Shown: positions 7,121 to 15,023, counted from the first letter of the stretch. The stretch is DNA of 16,330 nucleotides from JBBSVE01 sp038233815 (GCA_038233815.1 JBBSVE010000067.1:1-16330); one strand, 5' to 3'. Notes: generated by a model not told the origin, from the letters alone. Made by a program: numbers and translations.

Positions 7121-7197
7121 GCTCTATCAAACCGTTACGGAGATGGCCTAGACTGATCGGACCGGGACGGCAAATCATGCCCCGGTCCAACCAGCAG

Positions 7198-7205
7198 GGA
7201 AGGAG
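7198..7205 (+). promoter_or_regulatory. Strong ribosome binding site of the second binding-protein gene
   Basis: GGAAGGAG at 7198-7205 ends three bases before the ATG at 7209 and six before the in-frame ATG at 7212. Its close spacing to the first ATG slightly favours the second, which would shorten the protein by one residue. It is the strongest ribosome site in this operon, as expected for a binding protein needed in excess. Confidence 0.6.
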
Positions 7206-7208
7206 ACC

Positions 7209-8204
7209 ATGATGATCGACACGGTCCTGAAGAAAAGTCCGGCCATCGCCGGCGCATTCGTCTTGGCGATGGGGATGGCAACGGCCGCGTTTGCCGACAA
7301 GCTCGTGCTCTATACGTCGCAGCCGGAAAAGGATGCGGCTGCGACCGTCGCCGCATTCGGCGAGAAATATCCCGGCACCGAGGTCGAGGTGTTCCGTTCC
7401 GGCACGAGCGACCTTCTGGGCAAGCTCGCGGCCGAATTCTCCGCCGGGAGCCCGCAGCCCGATGTGCTGCTGATCGCCGACGCGGTGTCGATGGAGGGGT
7501 TGAAGGCCGACGACCGCCTGATGGCCTATCCCGAGGCCAAGACCGACGGGTTCGATCCCAACGCGATCGACAAGGATCATTACTACTTCGGCTCCAAGCT
7601 CATCACCACGGGAATTGCCTATAACACGGGTGCGGCCAAGAAGCCGGAGCATTGGGCCGACCTGACCGGGGCCGACTACAAGAACCTCGTCGTGATGCCG
7701 AGTCCGCTCTATTCCGGTGCTGCGGCGTTCCTGCTCGCAGGCTTCGCGGAGCGGGAGGATCTGGGCTGGGACTATTTCAAGGCGCTCAACGCCAACGGTC
7801 TGACGGCGGTGCGCGGCAACGGTGCGGTGCTGAAATCGGTGGCCTCGGGCGAAAAAGCCTACGGCATCCTCGTCGACTTCATGGCGATGAACGCCGAAAA
7901 GGACGGCTCTCCCATTGCTTTCGTCTTTCCGTCTGAGGGCGTTCCCGCGGTGACGGAGCCGGTGGCAATCATGGCAACCGCGAAGAACGTCGAGGGCGCG
8001 AAACATTTCGTCGATTTCATCCTGTCCGATGATGGACAGAAACTTGCATTGAAGCAGGGCTACCTGCCCGCCAAGGCGTCGGTGGGGCGGCCCGACTGGC
8101 TGCCCGAAGGCACCAAGATCAAGGTCATGGACATTTCGGTGCCCGCAGTCGTGAAGACGGTCGATGCCGACAAGAAGACGTTCGCCGACATGTTCGGCGG
8201 CTGA
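7209..8204 (+). CDS. Sec-exported ABC solute-binding protein, AfuA/FbpA type
   Basis: This 331-residue periplasmic protein supplies the downstream fused permease and ATPase. It has a Sec signal peptide: charged start, hydrophobic core, then a probable cleavage after AAFA at residue 29. The mature start DKLVLYTSQPEKDAAATVAAF and later features (GTSDLLGKLAAEF; YGILVDFMAMNAEKDGSPIAFVFPSEGVP) follow the COG1840 group, which includes iron(III), thiamine, 2-aminoethylphosphonate and hexose-phosphate binding proteins. The length is normal. The ligand is not certain. Within this group, AfuA of the AfuABC system binds phosphorylated sugars, and phosphoester-cleaving enzyme families encoded downstream make a phosphorylated ligand more likely than iron. 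The permease gene starts six bases after the stop. Confidence 0.9.
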   Translation: MMIDTVLKKSPAIAGAFVLAMGMATAAFADKLVLYTSQPEKDAAATVAAFGEKYPGTEVEVFRSGTSDLLGKLAAEFSAGSPQPDVLLIADAVSMEGLKADDRLMAYPEAKTDGFDPNAIDKDHYYFGSKLITTGIAYNTGAAKKPEHWADLTGADYKNLVVMPSPLYSGAAAFLLAGFAEREDLGWDYFKALNANGLTAVRGNGAVLKSVASGEKAYGILVDFMAMNAEKDGSPIAFVFPSEGVPAVTEPVAIMATAKNVEGAKHFVDFILSDDGQKLALKQGYLPAKASVGRPDWLPEGTKIKVMDISVPAVVKTVDADKKTFADMFGG

Positions 8205-8210
8205 TTTCAG

Positions 8211-9911
8211 ATGGCTGCCGGCGCATCGGGTCAGGGCCAGCGACTGGCCCTGACGGCGGGGGTGCTGGGGATCATCGTGATCTTTTCGCTCCTCCCGATG
8301 CTCCGGCTTTTGCAGGAGGTGGTGCTGCCGAAGGGCGCGTTCTCTCTGGCCGCGATCCGCGCGGGTCTGGGCGATCCGACGGCGTGGGTCGCGGCCCGCA
8401 ACTCGGTGATCGTGGGCGTCGGGGGGACGGCGCTCGCGGTGACGCTGGGCGCGTTCGTGGCCATCCTCGTCACGATGACGGATATTCGCGGCACGCAGAT
8501 CCTGATCCTGTGTTTCGTGACACCGCTGATGATCGCGCCGCAGGTGACGGCGCTGGCGTGGTTGCAGGTCGCGGGGCCGTCGAGCCCGCTCCTGCATCTG
8601 CTGGGGATAGCCCCCCCGATCGGCACGCCGAACCCGCTCTATTCGCCGGGCGGGATCGTCCTGCTGCTGGGCATCCAGTATGCACCGCTGGTATTCCTGA
8701 TCCTGCGCGCTGGGCTCCGCAAGCTGCCGCGAGAGCTGGTGGAGGCGGCGCAGGCGACAGGTGCGCGGCCGCTCCGGGTGATCTTCACCATCGTCTTGCC
8801 TCTGATGACGCCCTCCATTGTCGGCGCGGCGGCGCTGGCTTTCGTGTCCTGCGTCGGCAATTTCGGTATCCCGGCGTTTCTGGGCATCCCGGCCAACTAT
8901 CTCGTCCTGCCGACGCTGATCTTCCAGCGGCTGGCTGGCGGCGGTCCGGCGGTGCTGTCGGACGTGGCCTATCTGTCGGTGCTCATCGGCCTCATCGCGA
9001 TGGCGGGGATCGTTCTGCAGGACCGCTTTGCCAAGCGCCGCGATTTCCGCATCGCCACCACCTCGCTCGGAGTCGAGCCCTACCGACTGGGCCGCTGGCG
9101 CATCCTTGCAACCGCCGGGATGTGGGGTCTTATCGTGGTCATCCTCGTGCTGCCGATGGTTGGGCTGATCCTGACCTCGCTGGTCCACGGCTACGGCATC
9201 CGGTTGAGCATGGAGACTGTGACCCTCGACAACTACCGCTTCGTGCTCTGGGATTATGCGGCGGCGCGGCGGGCGTTCGCCAACAGCCTCATGCTGGCGA
9301 CGACGGCGGCGGTGTTCGCGGTGATCGTGGCGATCCCGCTCGGCTATGTCATGGCGTGGGGGAAATCGGGCTGGATCCGCTGGCTGAACTTCGCGGTGGA
9401 ACTGCCCTATGCGCTGCCCGGCGTGGTGCTGTCGATCGCAGCCCTCCTGATGTTTCTCAAACCCATTCCGCTGACGGGCATCCAGATCTACAACACCGTC
9501 TGGATCATCCTATTCGCCTATCTCGCGCGGTTTCTGGTGCTGGCGGTGCGCCCGACCGTCAACAGCTACGCCCAGCTCGACCGCGCGCTGGAGGAGGCGG
9601 CGGAGATCGCGGGCGCCGGCCTCTTCACCCGTCTGCGCACCATCGTGGCGCCGCTGGTCGCACCGGCCGCGATGGCGGGGGGGCTTCTCATCTTCATGAC
9701 CGCGCTGAGCGAGCTGACCGTATCCGCGCTCCTCTGGTCTTCGGGGTCGGAGACGATCGGCGTCATCATCTTCGCGTTCGAGCAGGGCGGCGATTCCAAA
9801 TATGCCGCCGCCCTGTCCGCAGTCGTCGTGGCGATCACCTTTGCGCTGATGCTGTCCGTGAACCTTTTTGCACGGCACCTGCCGGACGGAGTATTGCCAT
9901 GGCGGGACTGA
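8211..9911 (+). CDS. Fused two-domain ABC permease, AfuB/FbpB type
   Basis: This 566-residue inner-membrane protein joins two permease domains in one chain, so it forms the whole pore alone. Each half has about six hydrophobic segments and its own EAA loop: the first near residues 177-197 (VEAAQATGARPLRVIFTIVL) and the second near 460-480 (EEAAEIAGAGLFTRLRTIVA). A soluble linker rich in charged residues lies around 271-300. Fused permeases of this kind are typical partners of COG1840 binding proteins, as in FbpABC, AfuABC and phosphonate systems. The gene follows the binding-protein gene by six bases and overlaps the ATPase gene by 13 bases, so it belongs to one operon. Confidence 0.92.
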   Translation: MAAGASGQGQRLALTAGVLGIIVIFSLLPMLRLLQEVVLPKGAFSLAAIRAGLGDPTAWVAARNSVIVGVGGTALAVTLGAFVAILVTMTDIRGTQILILCFVTPLMIAPQVTALAWLQVAGPSSPLLHLLGIAPPIGTPNPLYSPGGIVLLLGIQYAPLVFLILRAGLRKLPRELVEAAQATGARPLRVIFTIVLPLMTPSIVGAAALAFVSCVGNFGIPAFLGIPANYLVLPTLIFQRLAGGGPAVLSDVAYLSVLIGLIAMAGIVLQDRFAKRRDFRIATTSLGVEPYRLGRWRILATAGMWGLIVVILVLPMVGLILTSLVHGYGIRLSMETVTLDNYRFVLWDYAAARRAFANSLMLATTAAVFAVIVAIPLGYVMAWGKSGWIRWLNFAVELPYALPGVVLSIAALLMFLKPIPLTGIQIYNTVWIILFAYLARFLVLAVRPTVNSYAQLDRALEEAAEIAGAGLFTRLRTIVAPLVAPAAMAGGLLIFMTALSELTVSALLWSSGSETIGVIIFAFEQGGDSKYAAALSAVVVAITFALMLSVNLFARHLPDGVLPWRD

Positions 9912-10975
9912 CGATCCGCAACCTGACCAAGACCTTCGGCACCTTCACGGCGCTGAAGGACGTGTCGATCGACGTGGAGGAGGGGGAGTTTCTCGCCGTC
10001 CTCGGTCCCTCCGGCTGCGGCAAGACCACCCTCTTGCGCATGATCGCGGGGTTCGAGGGCGTGACCTCGGGCGAGATCTCCATCGACGGCCGGATCGTGT
10101 CCTCGCCGGACACGGACGTTCCGCCGAGCGACCGGCGGATCGGGATCGTGTTCCAGAACTATGCGCTCTGGCCGCACATGACGGTGGCGGACAACATCGG
10201 CTATTCGCTGAAGGTCGCAAAGGTCGCCGGGCCCGAGCGTGCGCGGCGCATCGCGGCGGCCTTGGCACTCGTCGACATGGAGAGTTTCGCCGACCGCGCG
10301 CCCGCCAGCCTGTCGGGCGGTCAGCGCCAGCGCGTGGCCCTCGCCCGCTGTCTGGTGGCGGAGCCGAAACTGGTGCTGTTCGACGAGCCGCTGGCCAACC
10401 TCGACGTGCATCTGCGCGCCTCGATGGAGGACGAGTTCGCGGCCTTCCACCGGCGGACCGGCACCACCATCCTCTACATCACCCACGATCAGGCCGAGGC
10501 GATGGCGCTGGCCGACCGGATCACGGTGATGGACCACGGGCGCGTCATGCAGATCGGCACGCCGGAGGAGATCTTTCACCGCCCCGCGACCGGGATGGTC
10601 GCGTCCTTCATCTCCCAAGGCATGGTGCTGCCAGCGACGATCCTTGCCGCCGAGGCGGAGGGTCAGTGCCCGATCTCGGTCCTCGGCCACGAGGTCAATG
10701 TGCGGTGCGGCGATGGCGATGGCCCCCGCGATGGGGCAAGGGTCTGCGTGCGGGGGCCGGACATCGTCCCGGCCGCGGTCGGCGCACCCGGATTCGATGC
10801 GAAGGTGCGGCGCGTCGTCTATCAGGGCGGAACGGCCCGGATCGAGGTGGAAGCAGACAACGGCCACGGCGCGACGATGCATTTCGACCGGCCCGATCCG
10901 CAGACCCACAGTGCCGGCGACAGGATCCGGCTGGCCTTCTCGGGTGGCTGGCTCATCCCGCCGGGCGATGCGTGA
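9899..10975 (+). CDS. ABC transporter ATPase, FbpC/AfuC/PotA type
   Basis: This 358-residue cytoplasmic ATPase drives the fused permease. Motifs are complete: Walker A GPSGCGKT (36-43), Q-loop Gln86, signature LSGGQ (138-142), Walker B LVLFDEP (158-164) and H-loop His196. The phrase VFQNYALWPHMTV is characteristic of the iron/putrescine/phosphonate-type ATPase group. A C-terminal TOBE-like domain follows from about residue 240 (VLPATILAAEAEGQ; RVCVRGPDIVPAA; RRVVYQGGTARIEV). The ATG at 9899 lies within the end of the permease gene, a 13-base overlap that implies coupled translation. Its stop shares a base with the ATG of the next gene. Family and role are firm. Confidence 0.93.
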   Translation: MAGLTIRNLTKTFGTFTALKDVSIDVEEGEFLAVLGPSGCGKTTLLRMIAGFEGVTSGEISIDGRIVSSPDTDVPPSDRRIGIVFQNYALWPHMTVADNIGYSLKVAKVAGPERARRIAAALALVDMESFADRAPASLSGGQRQRVALARCLVAEPKLVLFDEPLANLDVHLRASMEDEFAAFHRRTGTTILYITHDQAEAMALADRITVMDHGRVMQIGTPEEIFHRPATGMVASFISQGMVLPATILAAEAEGQCPISVLGHEVNVRCGDGDGPRDGARVCVRGPDIVPAAVGAPGFDAKVRRVVYQGGTARIEVEADNGHGATMHFDRPDPQTHSAGDRIRLAFSGGWLIPPGDA

Positions 10976-12123
10976 TGCAGCTGCATCTGCAGGGAGGGTT
11001 CGGCGAAAAGGGCCGGACCAGCGTCGCGGTGGAGGACGGCCATGATTTCATCATGCTCGACGCCGGGATCATGGTCGGGGCCCTGGGCGAGGATTACCAC
11101 CCCCGCCTCGCTCGCCCCGCGCGGGAGATCGGCGCGCTTTTCATCACGCACGCGCATGAGGATCATGTCGGTGCGCTTTGCCATCTTGCATCGCTGGGAT
11201 TTCGCGGCCCGGTCTACATGACACACGAAACCCGCGCGGAGACCTGCGCGACACTCGCAGACTATGCGCTCGCGAAGGATCTCGCGGAGTGGCCGCCCGG
11301 GGCGATGGATTTTCGGCTGTTCGCACCCGGCGATACGATCCGCGTCGGCGAGCTTCATGTATCCACCGGACAGTCGGGGCATGTCGCGGGCGGCGTCTGG
11401 TTCGCGGTCGGGGATCGCCAAGGCAGGACACTCGTCTATTGCGGCGATGTCGTGCCGGACAGTCCGGTCTTTCCCATGACGCCGCTGCCCCGGGCGGATA
11501 TTCTGATCCTCGACGGCTCCTACGGGACGGATGCCCAATCGATGGCCGCGCGCGCCCGGGACATCGCGGCGTGGCTCGCGGCGCATCCCGGCCGGTGCGT
11601 CCTGCCGACACCGCTGTCGGGACGCTCGCTCGAACTGCTGGCGATCCTGGACGGGCCGCTGGCCATCGCCAGTGACATGCGCGCGCCGCTCCGGGCGCAG
11701 ATCGGGGCCGCCGGTGTCCGGGCCGGGATCGTCCCGCGCCTCATCGACCGGATCGAGAGCGCGCGGGACTGGGCGCCGGGTGCGGCGCTGCCCGATTGCC
11801 CGCTCCTCGTCCATGACGGGATGGGGGCCGCCGGTCCGTCCCGGTCCGCCCTCGTCGCCGCGCGCATGCAAGGCGTTCCCGTGCTGCTGACCGGGCATCT
11901 GCCCCACGGCTCGCCCGCAGAGCGCATGTATGCGGAGGGCACGGCGGACTGGTCGCGAATGCCCACCCATCCGACATTGCCTGAGAATGAGGCGCTGTGG
12001 GCGGCATCGGGACGCCCACCCATTCTCGCCCATTCGTGCGAGCCGGCGATCCTGACTGCCATGGCGCGCGCCTTTCCGGGGCTCGACCCGCGACGCCGGA
12101 CGGGCGATGAGATAACGGTATGA
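10975..12123 (+). CDS. Metallo-beta-lactamase-fold hydrolase, beta-CASP (CPSF73/RNase J)-like
   Basis: This 382-residue protein has the metal-binding signature THAHEDH (His59, His61, Asp63, His64), a later His136 (SGHVAGG), Asp158 (CGDVVPD) and His353 (LAHSCEP), which together make a complete dinuclear metal site. The layout after it resembles beta-CASP nucleases: DGSYG near 180 in place of (D/E)STYG, VLPTPLSGRSLELLAIL near 209-225, and VLLTGHLPHGSPAERM near 303-318. Beta-CASP proteins cleave phosphodiester bonds in RNA or DNA. This one is shorter than RNase J (about 550) and lacks its C-terminal domain. No signal peptide is seen, so it acts in the cytoplasm. The ATG overlaps the ATPase stop and the SurE-like gene begins 12 bases after its stop, which places it in a transport operon, an odd home for a housekeeping nuclease. 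The substrate is unknown; a small phosphodiester is possible. Confidence 0.85.
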   Translation: MQLHLQGGFGEKGRTSVAVEDGHDFIMLDAGIMVGALGEDYHPRLARPAREIGALFITHAHEDHVGALCHLASLGFRGPVYMTHETRAETCATLADYALAKDLAEWPPGAMDFRLFAPGDTIRVGELHVSTGQSGHVAGGVWFAVGDRQGRTLVYCGDVVPDSPVFPMTPLPRADILILDGSYGTDAQSMAARARDIAAWLAAHPGRCVLPTPLSGRSLELLAILDGPLAIASDMRAPLRAQIGAAGVRAGIVPRLIDRIESARDWAPGAALPDCPLLVHDGMGAAGPSRSALVAARMQGVPVLLTGHLPHGSPAERMYAEGTADWSRMPTHPTLPENEALWAASGRPPILAHSCEPAILTAMARAFPGLDPRRRTGDEITV

Positions 12124-12135
12124 AAGGAGCGACGC

Positions 12136-12876
12136 GTGAGGATCCTGCTGTCCAACGACGACGGTATTGACGCCCCCGGACTGGCCTTGCTGGAGCGTGC
12201 GGCCGCAGCGCTCAGCGACGACGTGTGGGTGGTGGCGCCTGCGGCCAAGCGCACCGCGGCGGGCCATTCGCTGACCATGGCACGGACCCTCACCATGCAG
12301 CGGCGTGGCGCGCGGCGCTGGTCCTGCTCCGGCACGCCGGCCGATTGCATCGTCACCGCGATGACGTGGGTGTTTCGCGATGAACAACGCCCCGATATCG
12401 TGCTGTCGGGCGTCAACGACGGGCGCAACGTAGCGCAGGACATCGCCTATTCCGGCACCCTCGGCATCGCACGGGAGGCGACTTTCTGGGGCATTCCGGC
12501 GATCAGCCTCTCGCGCGTGAAGACGCCCGAGCATCGGCCGGGGGAAGATGCGGACTTTCTGGCCGGCCTCATCGGCACGCTCTGGCAGAGCCGGGCGGAC
12601 TGGTGGATCGACGGGCACTGGCTGTCGATCAACCTGCCCTCCCGCCTTCCCGCGCCCGTCCGTCAGGCCCGGATCGGACGCGACAAGGTGGCCGACCGGG
12701 CCGAGGTCACGTCCGAGCGCGGCGATGTCACCGAACTGATCCTGCCACGCGCGCGGCAGGACCTCACGACGCCCGGGGACGAGAACAGCCGGCTGGCGGA
12801 CGGCATGGCCACGATCAACCGGCTGTGCTGGTTCGGAGAGACCCCGCTGGACGACGGATTCGCGGAGCGCCTCTGA
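12136..12876 (+). CDS. surE: SurE-family 5'/3'-nucleotidase (survival protein E-like phosphatase)
   Basis: SurE enzymes are metal-dependent phosphatases that act on nucleoside monophosphates and, in some species, short polyphosphate. This 246-residue protein begins MRILLSNDDG with metal ligands Asp8 and Asp9, and carries APAAKRTAAGHSLTM (33-48), GTPADC (66-71), SGVNDGRN (91-98, with the conserved Asn94) and IAYSGTLGIAREATFWGIPAISLS. The usual active-site Ser in RSxxGHS is Thr40 here, which keeps the hydroxyl. The start is GTG at 12136 with AAAGGAG six bases upstream; no ATG fits. It is the last gene of the operon. Because housekeeping surE normally lies with pcm or serS, this is likely a second, specialised paralogue tied to transport, so the gene symbol is a family label. 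Its C-terminus (CWFGETPLDDGFAERL) resembles the usual end of the family only loosely. Confidence 0.9.
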   Translation: MRILLSNDDGIDAPGLALLERAAAALSDDVWVVAPAAKRTAAGHSLTMARTLTMQRRGARRWSCSGTPADCIVTAMTWVFRDEQRPDIVLSGVNDGRNVAQDIAYSGTLGIAREATFWGIPAISLSRVKTPEHRPGEDADFLAGLIGTLWQSRADWWIDGHWLSINLPSRLPAPVRQARIGRDKVADRAEVTSERGDVTELILPRARQDLTTPGDENSRLADGMATINRLCWFGETPLDDGFAERL

Positions 12877-12914
12877 TCCGACGCGCCGGCTGCCGTCCAG
12901 CTACGCTGACGCGT

Positions 12915-13997
12915 TCACGGCAACCGCAGATCCATGAGCGTCGGATAGGTCTGGAACGGCGCTCCATCCGCGTCGCGGGACACGGGGATCACGCTCCACC
13001 CCGCCGCACCGAGGCGTTCGGCGACCGTCGTTCGCGCCAGAATTGCCAGCTCCGCCCCCGAATTCGACGTCAGCTTTTCCAACAGCGAAACCGCGTCGTC
13101 ATTTTCCTCGCCGGAGACCGCCAGCGCACGCCAGCCATCCGGCAGGGCGTCGCACCATACAGCCGGAAACCCCGGTGCGACGATCCTGATCGCGACGCCG
13201 AGATCGCGCAGATGCGCAATCAGACGTTCGGCGCCGGGGTCCGGGGTCAACCCGCCCGACAGCCGCTCCGCCAGCATCGCGCGGTAATCCTCACCGAAAC
13301 TGCGGGCGCAGACCTGCCCGGTCACTTGCGCGACGTGCGTCATCGCCGCGCCAAGCTGTCCGGCATCGAAGCGGCGGCGCACCTCGTCATGCGGCAAACC
13401 AACCCCGTGGGCGGCGAGAACCTGTCCCAGCGAGTCTGTCCGCAGATCCGACGCATCCGTAACAGCGTCGAGCCAGAGCACGCCGACGCGCGCCCACCGG
13501 GGCCAGCGGAGGTCCGGGCGGGGGCGGACGATATGAAGCTCCGGCCCCACCGCCGGGCCGTCAAGGCGGGCAAACCGCGCCAGCATCCGGGAGACGGAGC
13601 CAGAATCAGTGAGTATCGCGTCCCGGGCCGCCCGCCAAAGCGCCGGATCGGCAAGCGCCACGGGATCGGGTCGCGCGTCGCCGACGAGAAAGCACATCCG
13701 TATCAAGACCACGCCCTCGGGCCACACCGCGCACGCCGGGTTCACCGCCTCCATCGTCAATGGCGCATGGTGGAGGAGCCGCTGGAAGAGTCGACCCGGA
13801 CTGTCCGGGCCCGAAGCCTGTCCCGCCCAGTCGAAAAAGGCGCAGGCCAGCGCAGCATCGTCGATCACCGCCCGGCCCTGACGGTCCCGCGCGACATCCC
13901 GTGCGATCCGATGAAACGCGGCCTTGAACGCGCGCAGGCGCAATCCGGCGTCGCAGGGAGGCACCGGACCGATCGCTGCCAAGGGGTTCATCGGCAT
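12915..13997 (-). CDS. Protein with degenerate HAD-like C-terminal domain, function unknown
   Basis: The 360-residue product is not recognised as a whole. Residues 1-165 show no known motif. From about 170 the pattern follows HAD phosphatases of the phosphoglucomutase type: strand VGVLWLDAVTD, then a helical cap (SLGQVLAAHGVGLPHDEVRRRF), PGAERLIAHLRDLGVAIRIVAP, and ELAILARTTVAERLGAAGWSVIPV near 316-339. The catalytic residues expected there are missing: DxDGT reads DAVTD, the Ser/Thr of motif II is Ala274, and the acidic pair of motif IV is Ala-Arg. This suggests a binding or structural role rather than catalysis. The start ATG 13997 (or ATG 13991) lies nine bases after the stop of the upstream helical gene, so the two are probably co-transcribed. 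It converges on the SurE gene with 38 bp between the stops and no clear terminator. Confidence 0.7.
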   Translation of the reverse strand: MPMNPLAAIGPVPPCDAGLRLRAFKAAFHRIARDVARDRQGRAVIDDAALACAFFDWAGQASGPDSPGRLFQRLLHHAPLTMEAVNPACAVWPEGVVLIRMCFLVGDARPDPVALADPALWRAARDAILTDSGSVSRMLARFARLDGPAVGPELHIVRPRPDLRWPRWARVGVLWLDAVTDASDLRTDSLGQVLAAHGVGLPHDEVRRRFDAGQLGAAMTHVAQVTGQVCARSFGEDYRAMLAERLSGGLTPDPGAERLIAHLRDLGVAIRIVAPGFPAVWCDALPDGWRALAVSGEENDDAVSLLEKLTSNSGAELAILARTTVAERLGAAGWSVIPVSRDADGAPFQTYPTLMDLRLP

Positions 13998-14006
13998 TAC
14001 CGCATG

Positions 14007-14690
14007 TCAGATCAGCGCGGCATAGGTTGCGAACAGCTCTCGCAGTGCAGCCCTCTCCCGCGGGAGCCGGAGGGACCTGCGGGCGTGGGAGGATGCGGCA
14101 TCGCAGGCGACCCCGAAAAGATCGCCCTCATCCGTAACGCCGTCCCTGTCCGCCAGAAGCCAGAGGAGCACGGCAAAGACCGCGATCCTTGACGACGGAC
14201 GATCCGTCTCACAAGCCGTGACGGCAAACGGCAGGGTCACATCAAGAAGCCCCGCGTCGAGCTGCAGGAAGAGAGCCGCCGCCAGCCCGGCATCGTCCGC
14301 AGGATCGGTCATTTTCTCCAGCGCGCGGGCAAAATCGCGCGCCGCGATCAGTTCGCTGATCGCCATCGACGGGCCGCCGGTCCGCGCGAGCGCCAAGTTC
14401 AGATGCCGGTAAAGGGTCTGCGCAAACCGCGCCGCACCCTCCGGATCGTCCGCGAGCCCACGAAGCGTCGTGGCCCCGGGCTGCAGGTCGAGTAACGTCT
14501 GCACGAGCGCGGAACCCGCCGATTCGAGCCGCGCGCCGATCGCATCCGCACGGTTGACGATCTGCCCGAGCGCCTTGCGCATCGGGCCCGGCATCCCTTC
14601 GCCGAGCGGCACCATCGCATCGCGCCCCCGGTGCAGCCCCAACCGGAAACCGCGCAGAGCGTCCTTGATCGGAACCGTTGCGGGAATCAT
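14007..14690 (-). CDS. Alpha-helical protein of unknown function
   Basis: The 227-residue product is not recognised. It is rich in Ala, Leu and Arg, predicted mostly helical, with no signal peptide; one hydrophobic stretch (SSRIAVFAVLLWLLADRDG, about 166-184) could be a buried helix or a single membrane segment. The start ATG at 14690 was chosen over the upstream in-frame ATG at 14723 because GAGGAGACC (14702-14694) is correctly spaced from it. Nine bases separate its stop from the start of the degenerate HAD-like gene, so the two likely act together. Codon use and GC content look native, which supports a real gene even without recognised family. The IS scar begins about 130 bp upstream and could supply or disrupt its promoter. 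Confidence 0.6.
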   Translation of the reverse strand: MIPATVPIKDALRGFRLGLHRGRDAMVPLGEGMPGPMRKALGQIVNRADAIGARLESAGSALVQTLLDLQPGATTLRGLADDPEGAARFAQTLYRHLNLALARTGGPSMAISELIAARDFARALEKMTDPADDAGLAAALFLQLDAGLLDVTLPFAVTACETDRPSSRIAVFAVLLWLLADRDGVTDEGDLFGVACDAASSHARRSLRLPRERAALRELFATYAALI

Positions 14691-14819
14691 TGCGGTCTCC
14701 TCATCGTCCGGACACCGAACCATAGCACGAAAGCCATGGCTGCCGTAAGCGTGGCCTATCCCGATCGGGCGAGATCGCGTGAACCGGATTCCAGAGCGTG
14801 GCGTTTCTGCGGGTGAAGA
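14691..14819. other. Short upstream region of the leftward pair, with two palindromes
   Basis: Between the helical-protein gene and the IS3 end lie the palindromes AGCCATGGCT (14732-14741) and CCCGATCGGG (14760-14769). A weak leftward promoter can be drawn as TTACGG, an 18-bp spacer and TATGGT (about 14748-14719), which is not convincing. No gene is seen. Confidence 0.3.
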
Positions 14820-14990
14820 TGAAGTACCCCCGTTTCCGTGGACAGTTAATCAGTATCAGCGCGTAGCCGTCTCTCTGCGTGGTCGTTTCGAACGTAATGG
14901 GGGATTTGCAGCCGAGCGGGCAATGACGGCGGCTCGGGTTATGCCAGCGTTCGATGCACGCGAAGACGGCCATGCTGGCGGCGGCCTTCG
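14820..14990 (-). pseudogene. IS3-family transposase (OrfB) C-terminal remnant with element end
   Basis: Read leftward, the segment encodes AASMAVFACIERWHNPSRRH followed by CPLGCKSPITFE, which matches the extreme C-terminus of IS3-family OrfB integrases (usual form: VFDYIERWYNPRRRHSALGYKSPIxFE). About 45 codons after this lies TGTCCACGGAAACGGGGGTA (14844-14825), typical of the terminal inverted repeat of IS3-type elements. Only the right end of the element remains: the DDE core and the other end are missing. The coding part runs about 14887-14985 and the junction to the IS5 remnant falls between about 14985 and 15025. Confidence 0.7.
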
Positions 14991-15023
14991 CGATGAACGT
15001 GCGCCAGTCGTGCAACGCGCATT

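Noticed and set aside
7116..9188. Long leftward open frame (690 codons) opposite the second binding protein and permease
   Set aside because: It lies antisense to two genes with clear signal peptide and transporter motifs, its product is low-complexity Arg/His/Gln/Asp-rich, and such frames are common in GC-rich DNA.
7209..10975. Assignment as ferric iron transporter (FbpABC)
   Set aside because: The architecture would fit, but no siderophore or iron gene and no Fur-like site was noticed, while phosphoester-cleaving enzyme families and a SorC regulator are linked.
12877..12914. Bidirectional terminator between the SurE gene and the HAD-like gene
   Set aside because: No stable stem followed by T residues was found in the 38-bp gap.
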